Source of the DNA: Tepidiformaceae bacterium
GTDB lineage: Bacteria > Chloroflexota > Dehalococcoidia > Tepidiformales > Tepidiformaceae
Assembly (NCBI GenBank): GCA_958295975.1
Contig: OY282446.1
Span: 1,031,289-1,095,288 of the forward strand
Direction of reading: 5' to 3'
DNA: 64,000 bases
Below are positions 1-9,464 of this stretch, piece after piece (position 1 is the first letter of the stretch; every line of letters starts with the position of its first letter). Under the pieces are notes generated by a model. It ran no database searches. It was not told the DNA's origin and saw only the letters and a program-made list of their open reading frames with translations. Both the position numbers and the translations under genes were made by a program.

Positions 1-5
1 GGCCC

Positions 6-1412
6 ATGGCGGCGCGGCGCCTGTCGGCGGTGACGGGGGCGGTGCTGCTGGGCCTCTCCATCTACGTGTTCCTCGCCTACCGCGCGGGCGGCGAGGTGCT
101 GCAGATGCAGCTGCGCTGGCCCTGGATCGAGCACGTGGGCTTCCTCGGCGAGAACGGCATCGCCCTGCGCCTGGGGGTGGACGGCATCTCCGCCCTGCTC
201 ACGCTGCTCACGGGCGTGGTGGCCTTCGCGGGCACGCTCGTCGCCTGGAAGCTGGAGTACCGCGCGCGGGACTTCTTCATCCTCTTCTGGGTGCTGATCG
301 CGGGCGTCTACGGCACCTTCTTCTCGCTCGACCTCTTCTTCTTCTTCTTCTTCTACGAACTGGCGGTGGTGCCGCTCTACCTGCTCATCGGCATCTGGGG
401 CTCGACGCGCAAGGAGTACGGCGCGATGAAGCTGACGCTGATGCTGGTGGGCGGCTCGGTGGGCATCTGGATCGGCATCTTCGCGGTGGTGCACGAAGCG
501 GGGCTGGGCACCTTCGACCTGCCCGCGCTGTGGGAGGCGGGCCGCAGCGGGGCCCTGAGCCCCGATTTCCAGAAGGCCATCTTCCCCTTCTTCGCCGTGG
601 GCTGCGGCGTGCTGGCGGGCCTCTGGCCGCTGCACACATGGTCGCCCGACGGCCACATGTCGGCGCCCACCTCGGTGTCGATGGTGCACGCGGGCGTGCT
701 CATGAAGCTGGGGGCCTTCGGCATCATCCGCCTGGGCATCCAGATCCTGCCGGAGGGGGCCGCCTTCTGGATGCCGGCGCTGCTGGTGCTGGGCACGATC
801 GGGGCGCTCTACGGGGCCATCGCGGCGCTCACGCAGCGGGACTTCAAGCTGATCAGCGGCTACAGCTCGGTGAGCCACATGGGCTACGTGCTCATCGGGC
901 TGGCCACGCTCAACGAGATCGGCGTGAGCGGGGCGGCCCTGCAGATGTTCAGCCACGGCGTCATGACGGCCCTCGTCTTCCTCCTCATCGGGGCGCTCTA
1001 CGACCAGGCGCACACGCGCGACCTGCGCGACTTCGGGGGCGTGGCGCGGGTGATGCCCCTGTGGGTGGTGGCCTACGTGGTGGCGGGCCTCGCCAACGTG
1101 GGCCTGCCCGGCCTCTCCGGCTTCACCGCCGAATTCCACATCTTCGTGGGCACCTTCCGCACCTATCCCATCTTCGGCGGGCTGGCCATCCTCGCCGCCG
1201 CCATCGCCGCCGCCTACATGCTGCGCATGTTCGCCACCGTCTTCTTCGGGCCGCTCAACCCGCGCTGGCGCGAGCTGCGCGACCTCTCGCCCATCGAGAT
1301 CGCGGCGGCGGTCCTGCTCATCGCCTCCATGCTGGTCATGGGGCTCTGGTGGGCGCCCTTCACTGACCGCCTCGCGCAGACGGTGCTGAGCCTGCCGGGG
1401 GTGACGGGCTGA
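6..1412 (+). CDS. nuoM: NADH-quinone oxidoreductase subunit M (5' end probably outside window)
   Basis: Proton-pumping membrane subunit of respiratory complex I. The 468 visible residues form about 13 hydrophobic helices. They include the antiporter-type core with the TWSPDGHMSAPTSVSMVHAG stretch near residue 215 and charged residues within helices (YEL near 118, MKLGA near 235). NuoM is usually 490-510 aa and starts with a hydrophobic helix ahead of this point. The frame is open to the window edge, so the ATG at 6 is probably internal and the gene is 5'-truncated by the window. The stop TGA overlaps the nuoN ATG by one base, so the two are translationally coupled. Confidence 0.95.
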   Translation: MAARRLSAVTGAVLLGLSIYVFLAYRAGGEVLQMQLRWPWIEHVGFLGENGIALRLGVDGISALLTLLTGVVAFAGTLVAWKLEYRARDFFILFWVLIAGVYGTFFSLDLFFFFFFYELAVVPLYLLIGIWGSTRKEYGAMKLTLMLVGGSVGIWIGIFAVVHEAGLGTFDLPALWEAGRSGALSPDFQKAIFPFFAVGCGVLAGLWPLHTWSPDGHMSAPTSVSMVHAGVLMKLGAFGIIRLGIQILPEGAAFWMPALLVLGTIGALYGAIAALTQRDFKLISGYSSVSHMGYVLIGLATLNEIGVSGAALQMFSHGVMTALVFLLIGALYDQAHTRDLRDFGGVARVMPLWVVAYVVAGLANVGLPGLSGFTAEFHIFVGTFRTYPIFGGLAILAAAIAAAYMLRMFATVFFGPLNPRWRELRDLSPIEIAAAVLLIASMLVMGLWWAPFTDRLAQTVLSLPGVTG

Positions 1413-2899
1413 TGCGCGACTTCACGCTCTTCATCCCGGAGTACATCGCCGCGGGCGCGGCCATCGGCGTGCTGGCGCTGGAGCTGGCCCTGCCCCGCCT
1501 GCGCCGGGACGCGCTGGCCTGGGCCACGGCGGCGGGGGCGGCGGCCTGGCTGATCGCGGCCCTGTTCTACGTCGGCGACGCGCCCGGGGACTTCGAGGGG
1601 CTGCTGCGCACGGACGCCTTCACCGCCTACTTCCGCATCCTCGCCGCGGGCGCCGTGCTGGCCGTCGCCCTCCTCTCCGCCCGCTACCTGCGCGACCGCA
1701 CGCGCGCCGCCGGGGAGTACTACGGCCTGCTGCTGATGGCGGGCGCGGGCATGACCCTGCTGTCCGCCGCGCGCGAGCTGCTCACGGCCTACGTGGCGCT
1801 GGAGCTGCTGAGCTTCTCCCTCTACGTGCTCGTGGGCTACCTGAAGCGCGACGCGCGCTCCAACGAGGCCAGCCTCAAGTACATCCTGCTGGGGGCCTTC
1901 TCCAGCGCCATGCTGCTCTACGGCATCAGCCTGCTCTACGGGCTGACGGGCAGCACCACCTACGCGGGCGTGGCCGAGGGGCTGGCGGCGCGCGGCGAGG
2001 GCACGGACCTGGCGGCGCTGGCCGCCATCATGCTGATCGTGGCGGGCGTGGGCTTCAAGGTGTCGGCGGCGCCCTTCCACATGTGGGCTCCCGACGCCTA
2101 CCAGGGCGCGCCCCTGCCGGTCACGGCCTTCCTCGCCACGGCCTCCAAGGCGGCGGGCTTCGCCCTCATCCTGCGCCTCTTCACGGAGGCGCTGGCGGTG
2201 GACGCGCTCGAATGGCGCGCGGCCATCGCGGCGCTGGCGGCCATCACCATGACGGCCGGCAACCTGCTCGCCATCCAGCAGACGAACCTGAAGCGGCTGT
2301 TGGCCTACAGCTCCATCGGGCAGGCGGGCTACATGCTGGTGGCGGTGGCCGCCATCGGCTACGGCGACGCGGCGGCGGCGCAGAACGCCTCGAGCGCGCT
2401 GCTGCTGCACATCGCGGGCTACACCCTCTCCACGATGGCGCTCTTCGCCGCCCTCGTGGCGCACTACAACCGCACCGGCGACGAAAGCATCGAGGGCCTG
2501 CGCGGGCTGTCGGCCACGCAGCCATTCCTCGCGCTCGTGATCTCGGCCTCGCTCTTCTCCTTCGCGGGCCTGCCCTTCTTCGCGGGCTTCGCCACCAAGC
2601 TGCTGCTCTTCCAGGCGGGCACGGGCGCGGGGCTGCTGTGGCTGGCGGGGCTGGGCGCGGCCAACAGCTTCATCAGCCTCTACTACTACCTGATGGTGAT
2701 GCGGCGCATGTACCTGTTCGACCCGCCGGAGGGACAGACGCGCATCAGGCCCCCGGCGCTGCTGGGCGCGATGGCGGGGCTGCTGCTGCTGGGCGTGGTC
2801 TTCATCGGCGTCTATCCGGGGCCGGTGTTCGAGGCCACGGACGGGGCGGCGGCGGCCCTCTTCGAGGCGAGCGCCGCGGCCTTCGCGCGCCTGCCGTAG
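1412..2899 (+). CDS. nuoN: NADH-quinone oxidoreductase subunit N
   Basis: Second antiporter-like membrane subunit of complex I, 495 aa, a normal length. It has about 14 hydrophobic helices and the conserved LKRLLAYSSIGQAGYM segment near residue 295. A charged ALELLSF helix lies near residue 129 and a FKVSAAPFHMWAPDAY segment near 215. It overlaps the nuoM stop by one base and is the last gene of the nuo operon here. An unrelated gene with its own promoter follows after 66 bp. Confidence 0.96.
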   Translation: MRDFTLFIPEYIAAGAAIGVLALELALPRLRRDALAWATAAGAAAWLIAALFYVGDAPGDFEGLLRTDAFTAYFRILAAGAVLAVALLSARYLRDRTRAAGEYYGLLLMAGAGMTLLSAARELLTAYVALELLSFSLYVLVGYLKRDARSNEASLKYILLGAFSSAMLLYGISLLYGLTGSTTYAGVAEGLAARGEGTDLAALAAIMLIVAGVGFKVSAAPFHMWAPDAYQGAPLPVTAFLATASKAAGFALILRLFTEALAVDALEWRAAIAALAAITMTAGNLLAIQQTNLKRLLAYSSIGQAGYMLVAVAAIGYGDAAAAQNASSALLLHIAGYTLSTMALFAALVAHYNRTGDESIEGLRGLSATQPFLALVISASLFSFAGLPFFAGFATKLLLFQAGTGAGLLWLAGLGAANSFISLYYYLMVMRRMYLFDPPEGQTRIRPPALLGAMAGLLLLGVVFIGVYPGPVFEATDGAAAALFEASAAAFARLP

Positions 2900-2929
2900 G
2901 GCGGGCGGGGCGGCTCATCTGCGAGTGAG

Positions 2930-2957
2930 TTGCGTGGGGTGCGTCCGCTCGTATAGA
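2930..2957 (+). promoter_or_regulatory. Sigma-70-type promoter of the accessory ATPase gene
   Basis: TTGCGT (2930-2935), a 16-bp spacer and TATAGA (2952-2957). The predicted start of transcription is near 2964, about two bases before the ATG at 2966, so the mRNA would be essentially leaderless. This separates the ATPase gene from nuo operon transcription. Confidence 0.55.
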
Positions 2958-2965
2958 TTGGGCAC

Positions 2966-5395
2966 ATGGTCGCCAGCCGCATCCGCAGCATTCGAGCCAT
3001 CGTCGAGGAGCGCATCGCGGGCGATGCGGGATTGGATGCTGGCGTTGCGCGCCTCGTGCGCGCGGCCTTCGTCGGCCAGCTCGATGCGGCACTGGCGGAC
3101 GAGGCCGTCGAGTCGCCCTTCGACGCGCCGCCGCCACAGGAGGCCGAACCCGCCGGAGCCCACCTCGCCAACATCGCAGTCACGGGTTTTCGCGGCATTG
3201 GCCCTCGCGCCGACCTGCCCCTCATGCCGGGGCCGGGCCTGACACTAGTCGTCGGACGCAACGGCACAGGCAAGTCCAGCTTCGCCGAGGGCCTCGAAAT
3301 GGCTCTGACGGGCCGCAACTCGCGCTGGGATGACATGTCCAGCGCCTGGATGGAAGGCTGGCGCAACCTCCATCACGAGGGGCCAGTCTCGGTCGAGGCG
3401 CGCTTTGCCGTCGATGGCGTCGCGGGCGAGGCGCTGGTCTCCCTGCGGTGGCCGAATGCCGACTTCGACGACCCTGTGCGCGAGGGTCTCGACACGCTTG
3501 GTTGGGAGGACGCGATCACGAGCCACCGCCCCCTCCTTTCCCACAGCCAGCTGAGCAAGAGGCTGGAGGGAAAGCCCTCGGATCTTTTTAGCGCCATGGC
3601 CGTTGGTCTCGGCATTGAGGAGATCAGTGAAACGCGCGAGCGTCTCCGCCAAAAGCGTCTCCAAGCCGAGCGTATGCGACGGGACGCGGGGAAGGCCGCC
3701 AACGCACTCCGTTCTGACTTGGCAGCGTTGGTCGATGATCGCGCCAGCCGTTGTGCGAACGCGCTGGAGCGGGATCCTTGGGACCTAGAGGCTATTGAAG
3801 GCGTTCTCGCGGACGCGACCGGTGGGGAAGGCGATCAGGCTCTCGCCATACTGCACGCGCTGGCCACCGCCAATGCTCCCGCTTCTGGGACGATCGAGGA
3901 GGTGCGCGCACAACTTGTCAAAGCGCACGAACGGATGACCGCCATCGCCAGCAGCGATACGGCGAGGGCCGACCGCCTGTTGAAGATGCTCACGGAGGCG
4001 CTGGCCCTTCACGAGCACGACGGCGACCAGCCTTGTCCCGTCTGTGGCGAGGGGACTATCGACGCCGCCTGGGCAGGCGAGGCCCGGGAACGTCAGGCGC
4101 GGCTTCGGCGGGAGGCGCGTGAAGCCCGCGCGGCCCAAAAGGCGCGGGCGGATGCGCTCGACGCCGCGCGACAACTCTGCACGGCCACGCCTGACGCGCT
4201 TGGCCAAGCCGAGCGCGTCGGCATTGACGCCTCCACCGCCATCCATGCTTGGCGCGACTGGACGGAAGCGCCCGATGGCGAGCCGGACCTGCCCGAACTG
4301 GCGGAGCGGCTGGCCGAACGCGGAGCGGCGCTCCAAGAGGCGGTTGCGAACCTGCGCGCCAGCGCTCGCGACGAACTCGACCGCCTACAGGCTCTCTGGC
4401 AGCCCCTTCGGCAGCAGCTCGCGGAGTGGCTCCCGCAGGGCCGCGAGACACGGAGGGCAATGGAGAAGCTCCCCGGCATCCGCACCGCAGAGAACTGGGT
4501 GAAAGCCGTAGAAGAGGATGTGCGCGCCGAGCGCTTCCGGCCCGTCGCTGAACAGACCCGGCGCTTCTGGGAAATGATGCGACAGAGCAGCAGCGTCTCC
4601 CTCAAGAAAATCGCCTTGGTGGGCACGGCGAAGCAACAGCACCTCGACATTGCCGTTACGGTCGATGGCGAAGGGGGTGCCGCCCTCGGCGTGATGAGCC
4701 AGGGCGAACTGAACACGCTCTCGCTCAGCCTCTTCCTCGCCCGCGCCACACTGCCCGAAAGCCCCTTCCGCTTTCTCGTCATCGACGACCCCGTGCAGGC
4801 CATGGACCCGGCCAAGGTGGACGGCCTCGCCAGCGTTCTTGAAGAAGTCGCACTCGAACGGCAGGTCATCGTCTTCACCCATGACACACGCCTGCGAAAC
4901 ACCGTTCGTCAATTGCAGATCGACGCGCAGATCATCGAGGTGACGCGCAGCCTCAACTCCCACGTCACCGCCCAGCAGGTGGACGGCCCCGTGAGGCGCA
5001 ATCTTGACGATGCTCGCGCCATCCTCAGGGCTGAGCAAGTCCATGAGTCGACCAAAGCCCGCGTGATCCCTGTGTTCTGCCGGCAGTCGCTAGAGGCGGC
5101 GTGTATCGAAGGCATCTGGCAGAAGCGCGCGAGCGGGGGTATCGACCACGCGCAAACGGAAGAAGACATCCGTGAAGCCACGATGTTGACCGACAAACTG
5201 GGGCTGCTTCTCTTCGACGAGCCGGGGCGCGGCAGCGACGCTTTGGATGCCGTGAACCAAAGGTTCGGCAAGGCAGCGGCCGACGCAGTGACGGACTGCA
5301 ATCGCGGCGCGCACGGAGAAGCGCTTTCCACGCCTCCGAATACCTTGATCAACAGGACCAGGACCCTCACTGGCAAACTGCGGAAGATGCAATGA
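2966..5395 (+). CDS. RecF/Rad50-like AAA ATPase with a Zn-hook-like motif and C-terminal helical domain
   Basis: An 809-aa SMC/RecF-type ATPase. Walker A is GRNGTGKSS near residues 96-104. A long helical middle carries CPVC at about 357-360; only one CxxC is present, as in a Rad50 hook half. The signature is MSQGELNTLSLSLFLA (about 577-592), Walker B is FLVIDDPVQAMD (about 602-613), and an FTHD H-loop sits near 637. About 150 extra C-terminal residues contain RQSLEA (706-711) and NRGAHG (779-784). Start ATG follows the promoter at 2930-2957. The stop overlaps the next ATG by 4 bp. Role inferred: DNA-related ATPase of a defence or repair module. The exact family was not identified. Confidence 0.85.
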   Translation: MVASRIRSIRAIVEERIAGDAGLDAGVARLVRAAFVGQLDAALADEAVESPFDAPPPQEAEPAGAHLANIAVTGFRGIGPRADLPLMPGPGLTLVVGRNGTGKSSFAEGLEMALTGRNSRWDDMSSAWMEGWRNLHHEGPVSVEARFAVDGVAGEALVSLRWPNADFDDPVREGLDTLGWEDAITSHRPLLSHSQLSKRLEGKPSDLFSAMAVGLGIEEISETRERLRQKRLQAERMRRDAGKAANALRSDLAALVDDRASRCANALERDPWDLEAIEGVLADATGGEGDQALAILHALATANAPASGTIEEVRAQLVKAHERMTAIASSDTARADRLLKMLTEALALHEHDGDQPCPVCGEGTIDAAWAGEARERQARLRREAREARAAQKARADALDAARQLCTATPDALGQAERVGIDASTAIHAWRDWTEAPDGEPDLPELAERLAERGAALQEAVANLRASARDELDRLQALWQPLRQQLAEWLPQGRETRRAMEKLPGIRTAENWVKAVEEDVRAERFRPVAEQTRRFWEMMRQSSSVSLKKIALVGTAKQQHLDIAVTVDGEGGAALGVMSQGELNTLSLSLFLARATLPESPFRFLVIDDPVQAMDPAKVDGLASVLEEVALERQVIVFTHDTRLRNTVRQLQIDAQIIEVTRSLNSHVTAQQVDGPVRRNLDDARAILRAEQVHESTKARVIPVFCRQSLEAACIEGIWQKRASGGIDHAQTEEDIREATMLTDKLGLLLFDEPGRGSDALDAVNQRFGKAAADAVTDCNRGAHGEALSTPPNTLINRTRTLTGKLRKMQ

Positions 5396-5751
5396 CCTCA
5401 AGTGCTCTCGCCGAAGCCCGGCGTCTGCTGGAATACCCGCCCACGACGGACTCCGGGCTGTGGGAGCGCGCCGCCGTTCTGCTCAGCCGACAAGCGCTCG
5501 AAGCCTCGGTGGAGCGGTTCTGGGAACAGCGCTCCCCCGACCTGCAACGAGCAAACACGCGCGCCCAGCTGTTGTGCCTCAGCGAATTCATGGGCGGCGA
5601 CACCCCTGTGGCAGGTGACGCGACGCAGCTCTGGAACACGCTCTCCCGCGCCTGCCATTACGACGACGACTACCTTGCCCCCACTGCCGCCGAGGTCGCG
5701 GGGTGGCTGGAACGCGCGGAGCGCCTCTGCACCATCATCGACGGGCGCTGA
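5392..5751 (+). CDS. Small helical partner of the upstream ATPase, unknown function
   Basis: A 119-aa all-helical protein translationally coupled to the ATPase (ATGA overlap). Its core, SRQALEASVERFWEQR at residues 32-47 followed by LSRACH at 84-89, parallels the ATPase C-terminal segment (CRQSLEAACIEGIWQKR at 705-721 and CNRGAH at 778-783). Spacing and the R-x2-H motif are similar. The partner therefore looks like a free-standing copy of that domain. The pattern recalls HEPN-type helical domains, but the classical R-x4-6-H motif is not met, so this is only a suggestion. It ends 5 bp before the convergent coaBC stop. Confidence 0.75.
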   Translation: MTSSALAEARRLLEYPPTTDSGLWERAAVLLSRQALEASVERFWEQRSPDLQRANTRAQLLCLSEFMGGDTPVAGDATQLWNTLSRACHYDDDYLAPTAAEVAGWLERAERLCTIIDGR

Positions 5752-5756
5752 CGCGC

Positions 5757-6986
5757 TCAGGGGAGGCGCGCGGCCACGCGGTCGAGGATGGCGTGGGCCA
5801 CGGCGTACTTGCCCAGCAGGGGCAGCCGCTCGGCCTTGCCCTCGCGGTGGAAGATGGCCACCTCGTTCGTCTCCGTGCCGAAGCCGCTGCCCTCCGCCGT
5901 CACGTCGTTGGCCACGATCAGGTCGGCGCGCTTGGCCGCGAGCTTGGCCACGGCGTTGGCGCGCAGGTTCTCGGTTTCGGCGGCGAAGGCCACGCGCACG
6001 CCCCCGCCGGGCAGCGTGGCGATGATGTCGGGCGCGGGTTCCAGCGCCAGCGTGAGCCCCTCCGCGCCGGTCTCGGCCTTCCGGATCTTGCGGTCCGCCG
6101 CGTGGCGGGGACGGAAGTCGGCGGGGGCGGCGGCCATGAGCAGGGCGTCGCAGCGCTCGGTCAGCGGTTCGAGGGCGGCCAGCATGTCGGCCACGGTGGC
6201 GGCCTCGACGCGCTCCACGGCCCAGGGCGTGGGCAGGGCCGAGGGGGCGGTGACGAGGGAGACGCGCGCGCCGCGGTCGCGGGCGGCCTCGGCGATGGCG
6301 AAGCCCATGCGCCCGCTGGAGCGGTTGCCGACGAAGCGCACGGGGTCGAGCGGCTCGCGCGTGCCCCCGGCGGTGACGACCACGACGCGCCCGCGCAGGT
6401 CGCCGTCGCGCGCGCCGAGCACGGCGCGCACGGCCCCCACGATGGCGGGCGTTTCGGCGAGACGGCCGGGGCCGTGGCGTCCGCTGGCGAGACGGCCCTC
6501 CTCCGGCCCCACCAGCGTGGCGCCGCGCGCGCGCAGCGTCTCCACGTTGGCCGCCACGGCGGCGTTGGCCCACATCTGCGCGTCCATGGCGGGGGCGAGC
6601 ACGAGGGGGGCGGAGGTGGCCAGCGCCGTGAGGGCCACCATGTCGCCCGCGCCGCCGTGGGCGAGGCGCGCGAGGCAATCGGCCCCGGCGGGGGCGATCA
6701 CGAGCGCGTCGATGCGGCGCGCCACCTCCACGTGCGCCTCGGCCTCGTCCGCGGCGAACATGTCCACGAGGGGCGCGACGCCGGTGAGCGAGTGGAAGGT
6801 GAGGGGCGCGACGAAGCGCGTGGCCGCCGCCGTCATGAGCGTCTCCACGGCGGCCCCGGCCTGGCGCAGCTTGCTGGCGAGGTCGGCGGCCTTGTAGGCG
6901 GAGACGCCGCCGGTGACGCCGAGGGCCAGCCGCCGTCCCGCGAGGGGCGCCTCGCGGAAGGGGCCGGCGACGACCGGCTCAGGCAC
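5757..6986 (-). CDS. coaBC: Bifunctional phosphopantothenoylcysteine decarboxylase / phosphopantothenate-cysteine ligase
   Basis: Catalyses two successive steps from 4'-phosphopantothenate to 4'-phosphopantetheine. At 409 aa it has the normal fused length. The N-terminal CoaC flavoprotein half has GVTGGVSAYKA (about 23-33), a catalytic His in AHVEVA, and APAMDAQMW, where many homologues have PAMN. The C-terminal CoaB half has VTAGGTREPLDPVRF and NRSSGRMG near residue 220. The start lies inside the 3' end of coaX (8-bp overlap), giving a coaX-coaBC operon for CoA synthesis. Confidence 0.96.
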   Translation of the reverse strand: MPEPVVAGPFREAPLAGRRLALGVTGGVSAYKAADLASKLRQAGAAVETLMTAAATRFVAPLTFHSLTGVAPLVDMFAADEAEAHVEVARRIDALVIAPAGADCLARLAHGGAGDMVALTALATSAPLVLAPAMDAQMWANAAVAANVETLRARGATLVGPEEGRLASGRHGPGRLAETPAIVGAVRAVLGARDGDLRGRVVVVTAGGTREPLDPVRFVGNRSSGRMGFAIAEAARDRGARVSLVTAPSALPTPWAVERVEAATVADMLAALEPLTERCDALLMAAAPADFRPRHAADRKIRKAETGAEGLTLALEPAPDIIATLPGGGVRVAFAAETENLRANAVAKLAAKRADLIVANDVTAEGSGFGTETNEVAIFHREGKAERLPLLGKYAVAHAILDRVAARLP

Positions 6987-7746
6987 GGTTGCGCTCGTGG
7001 ATGAAGCGCAGGCCCTGGAGCGTGAGGTCGCGGTCGACCACGTCGATCACGTCCGTCTCCGCCGCGATTTCGCTGGCCCAGCCGCCCGTGCCGATGACGG
7101 TGGCGCCGCCGCCGAGCTCCTCCTGGAAGCGCGCCACCATGCCCTCCACCAGCCCCACGTAGCCGAGCAGGATGCCGGACTGGAGGGCGTGCGTGGTGTT
7201 GCGCCCGATGGCGGCGGGGGGGCGCTCGATCTGCACGCGCGAGAGCATGGCGGCGCGGCTGAAGAGCGTCTCGCTGGCGATGCCGATGCCGGGCGCGATG
7301 GCCCCGCCGAGGTAGTCGCCCTCGGCGTTGACGGCGTCGAACACGGTGGCCGTGCCGAAATCGACGACGATGGCGGGCGGGCCGTAGAGCTCGACGGCGG
7401 CCACGGCGTCGATGATGCGGTCGGCCCCCACCTGGCGGGGGTTGTCGTAGAGGATGCGGATGCCGGAGCGCACGCCCTGGCCGACCACCATCGGCTCCGC
7501 GCCGAAGTAGCGCGCGGCCACGCGCTGGAAGGCGGGCAGCAGGGGCGGCACGCCGCAGCCGATGATGCAGTCCCCGACGTCGTCCGCCGTGAGGTCGCTG
7601 GTGGCCAGCAGGTTGAGCATGAGCACGCCGTACTCGTCGGCGGAGCGCTCGGCCTCCACGCCCACGCGCCAGGTGGCGGCCAGCTCCTCCCCCGCGAAGA
7701 GGCCCATGTGGATGGAAGTGTTGCCGATGTCGAGCGCGAGCAGCAT
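6979..7746 (-). CDS. coaX: Type III pantothenate kinase
   Basis: Phosphorylates pantothenate, the first step of CoA synthesis. It is 255 aa, of the acetate kinase/Hsp70 superfamily. The phosphate loop DIGNTSIHMG starts at residue 6. GADRIIDAVAA and the catalytic VVDFGTATVFD segment lie near residues 105-135. Type III kinases are typically ATP-feedback-insensitive and need a monovalent cation. It is first in an operon with coaBC and divergent from proA; the 71-bp gap holds both promoters. Confidence 0.96.
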   Translation of the reverse strand: MLLALDIGNTSIHMGLFAGEELAATWRVGVEAERSADEYGVLMLNLLATSDLTADDVGDCIIGCGVPPLLPAFQRVAARYFGAEPMVVGQGVRSGIRILYDNPRQVGADRIIDAVAAVELYGPPAIVVDFGTATVFDAVNAEGDYLGGAIAPGIGIASETLFSRAAMLSRVQIERPPAAIGRNTTHALQSGILLGYVGLVEGMVARFQEELGGGATVIGTGGWASEIAAETDVIDVVDRDLTLQGLRFIHERNRA

Positions 7747-7817
7747 GGCGCGGCGGCCCCTAGCGTAGGCGCGCGGGCGGTCGCGCGTAAAGCGGGCGCG
7801 GGCCGTAGACTGGACGC

Positions 7818-9101
7818 ATGACCGCCACCATGCCGCTCCTGCGCGAGCGGGCGGAGTCCGCCCGCGCCGCCGCCCGCGGCCTCGCCCTCGCCTCCACGGC
7901 GGAGAAGAACGCGGCCCTCGAACGCATCGCCGCGCTGCTGCCGCGGCGCGAGGACGCGATTCTGGCGGCCAACGAGGCGGACCTCGCCGCCGGGCGCGCG
8001 GCGGGGCTGCCCGACTTCTTCCTCGAACGGCTCACGCTCACCCCGGCGCGCATCCGCGGCATGGCCGCCGACGTCCGCCACGTGGCCGCGCTGCCCGACC
8101 CCGTGGGCGCGACCTTCGACGAGCGCACGCTGGCCAACGGGCTGCGGCTGGCGCGGCGGCGCGTGCCCCTCGGCGTCATCGCCTGCATCTACGAATCGCG
8201 CCCCAACGTGACCATCGACGTGGCCGCCCTCTGCCTGAAGAGCGGGAACGCGGTCATCCTGCGCGGGGGCACGGAGGCGCGGCGGAGCAACGCCGCCCTC
8301 GCCGACCTGCTGGCGGAGGCGCTGGCGGATTCGGCGCTGCCCGACGGGGCCGTGCAGAGCGTGCGCGATCCGGACCGCGCCCACATCGACGAGCTGCTGC
8401 GCATGCACGACCTCATCGACCTCATGATCCCGCGCGGGGGCGCGGGCCTCATCGACCACGTGCGGGCCACCGCCACCATGCCCGTGGTGGCCCACGGCGC
8501 CGCCGTCTCCCACACCTGCGTGGACGCCGCCGCCGACCCGGCCATGGCCCTCGAGGTGGCGGACAACGCCAAGACGCGCCGCTACAGCATCTGCAACGCG
8601 CTGGACACGCTGCTCGTGCACGAGGCCGTCGCGCCGCGCTTCCTGACGATGCTGGCGGAGCGCTGGGCGGGGAAGGTGACGCTGCTGGGCGACGGGCCCG
8701 CGCTCGACCTGCTGGCGCGGCTGGACACGCCCCCCGCGCTCGCCGTCGAGCCCGCGCGCGAGGGCGACTGGGACCGGGAGCATCTGGCCCTGCGCGCGGG
8801 CGTGCGCGTGGTGGCCTCGCTCGACGAGGCGCTGGCGCACATCGCGGCCCACGGCAGCGGCCACAGCGAGGCCATCGTCACCGGCGACGAGGCCGCCGCC
8901 GCGCGCTTCACCGCCGAGGTGGACGCCGCCTGCGTCTACGTGAACGCCAGCACGCAGTTCACGGACGGCGCGCAGTTCGGGCTGGGCGCGGAGATCGGCA
9001 TCTCCACGCAGAAGATGCACGCCCGCGGGCCCATGGGCCTGGAGGAACTCACCAGCTACAAGTGGACCATCCACGGCGACGGACAGGTGCGCCCCGCATG
9101 A
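7818..9101 (+). CDS. proA: Glutamate-5-semialdehyde dehydrogenase (gamma-glutamyl phosphate reductase)
   Basis: NADPH-dependent reduction of gamma-glutamyl phosphate in proline synthesis. The 427 aa match the family length. The catalytic Cys is C259 in the YSICNALDTLLVH context. The NAVILRGGTEA substrate/cofactor loop lies near residue 140, and STQFTDGAQFGLGAEIGIST near 380. Start: a TAGACT -10 box at 7806-7811 ends 6 bp before the ATG, so the mRNA is probably leaderless. No proB is visible nearby. Confidence 0.96.
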   Translation: MTATMPLLRERAESARAAARGLALASTAEKNAALERIAALLPRREDAILAANEADLAAGRAAGLPDFFLERLTLTPARIRGMAADVRHVAALPDPVGATFDERTLANGLRLARRRVPLGVIACIYESRPNVTIDVAALCLKSGNAVILRGGTEARRSNAALADLLAEALADSALPDGAVQSVRDPDRAHIDELLRMHDLIDLMIPRGGAGLIDHVRATATMPVVAHGAAVSHTCVDAAADPAMALEVADNAKTRRYSICNALDTLLVHEAVAPRFLTMLAERWAGKVTLLGDGPALDLLARLDTPPALAVEPAREGDWDREHLALRAGVRVVASLDEALAHIAAHGSGHSEAIVTGDEAAAARFTAEVDAACVYVNASTQFTDGAQFGLGAEIGISTQKMHARGPMGLEELTSYKWTIHGDGQVRPA

Positions 9102-9117
9102 GCGGGCGGAGGGACGC

Positions 9118-9435
9118 ATGATCAACTTCGAGCGCGAGGTGCGCACGCCTCATTCCGAGAGCTACACCGTGCTGGAGGACGGCGAGATCGTCGGGCGCGT
9201 GGACCTCCACATCCGCGCCCCCAACGTCTACGCCACCCTCTGCACGACGCCGGACGCGGACGACGACCGCATCCGCGAGCTGATGGACGCCATCGACGAG
9301 CAGCTGGCCATGACGGCGGACCCCTACCGCGAGGATTTCGTGGTGACGGTGTGGAAGGGCGTGCCCGCGGGCGTCTACGGCGACGCCGACGCGGACGGGG
9401 AGGCGATCAGCCTGGGCGAGGTCGCCGGGGAGTAG
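9118..9435 (+). CDS. Conserved hypothetical protein
   Basis: A 105-aa acidic protein 16 bp downstream of proA, possibly in the same transcript. It has a compact beta-rich start (TYTVLEDGEIVGRVDLH-like strands), then a helix around IRELMDAIDEQLAMTAD and a final strand EDFVVTVWKG. No signal peptide or membrane segment. I recall similar small proteins in Chloroflexota genomes, but no function is assigned. The start ATG is preceded by GGAGGGACGC, a plausible ribosome binding site. Confidence 0.75.
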   Translation: MINFEREVRTPHSESYTVLEDGEIVGRVDLHIRAPNVYATLCTTPDADDDRIRELMDAIDEQLAMTADPYREDFVVTVWKGVPAGVYGDADADGEAISLGEVAGE

Positions 9436-9464
9436 GGCTGCGTCGCCGACGGGCATGGGGTGGG

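Noticed and set aside
1214-2464. Long minus-strand open frame opposite nuoM/nuoN
   Set aside because: Arg/Gly/Ala-rich product without motifs. It is a shadow of high-GC third codon positions; many similar frames exist across the window and were left out.
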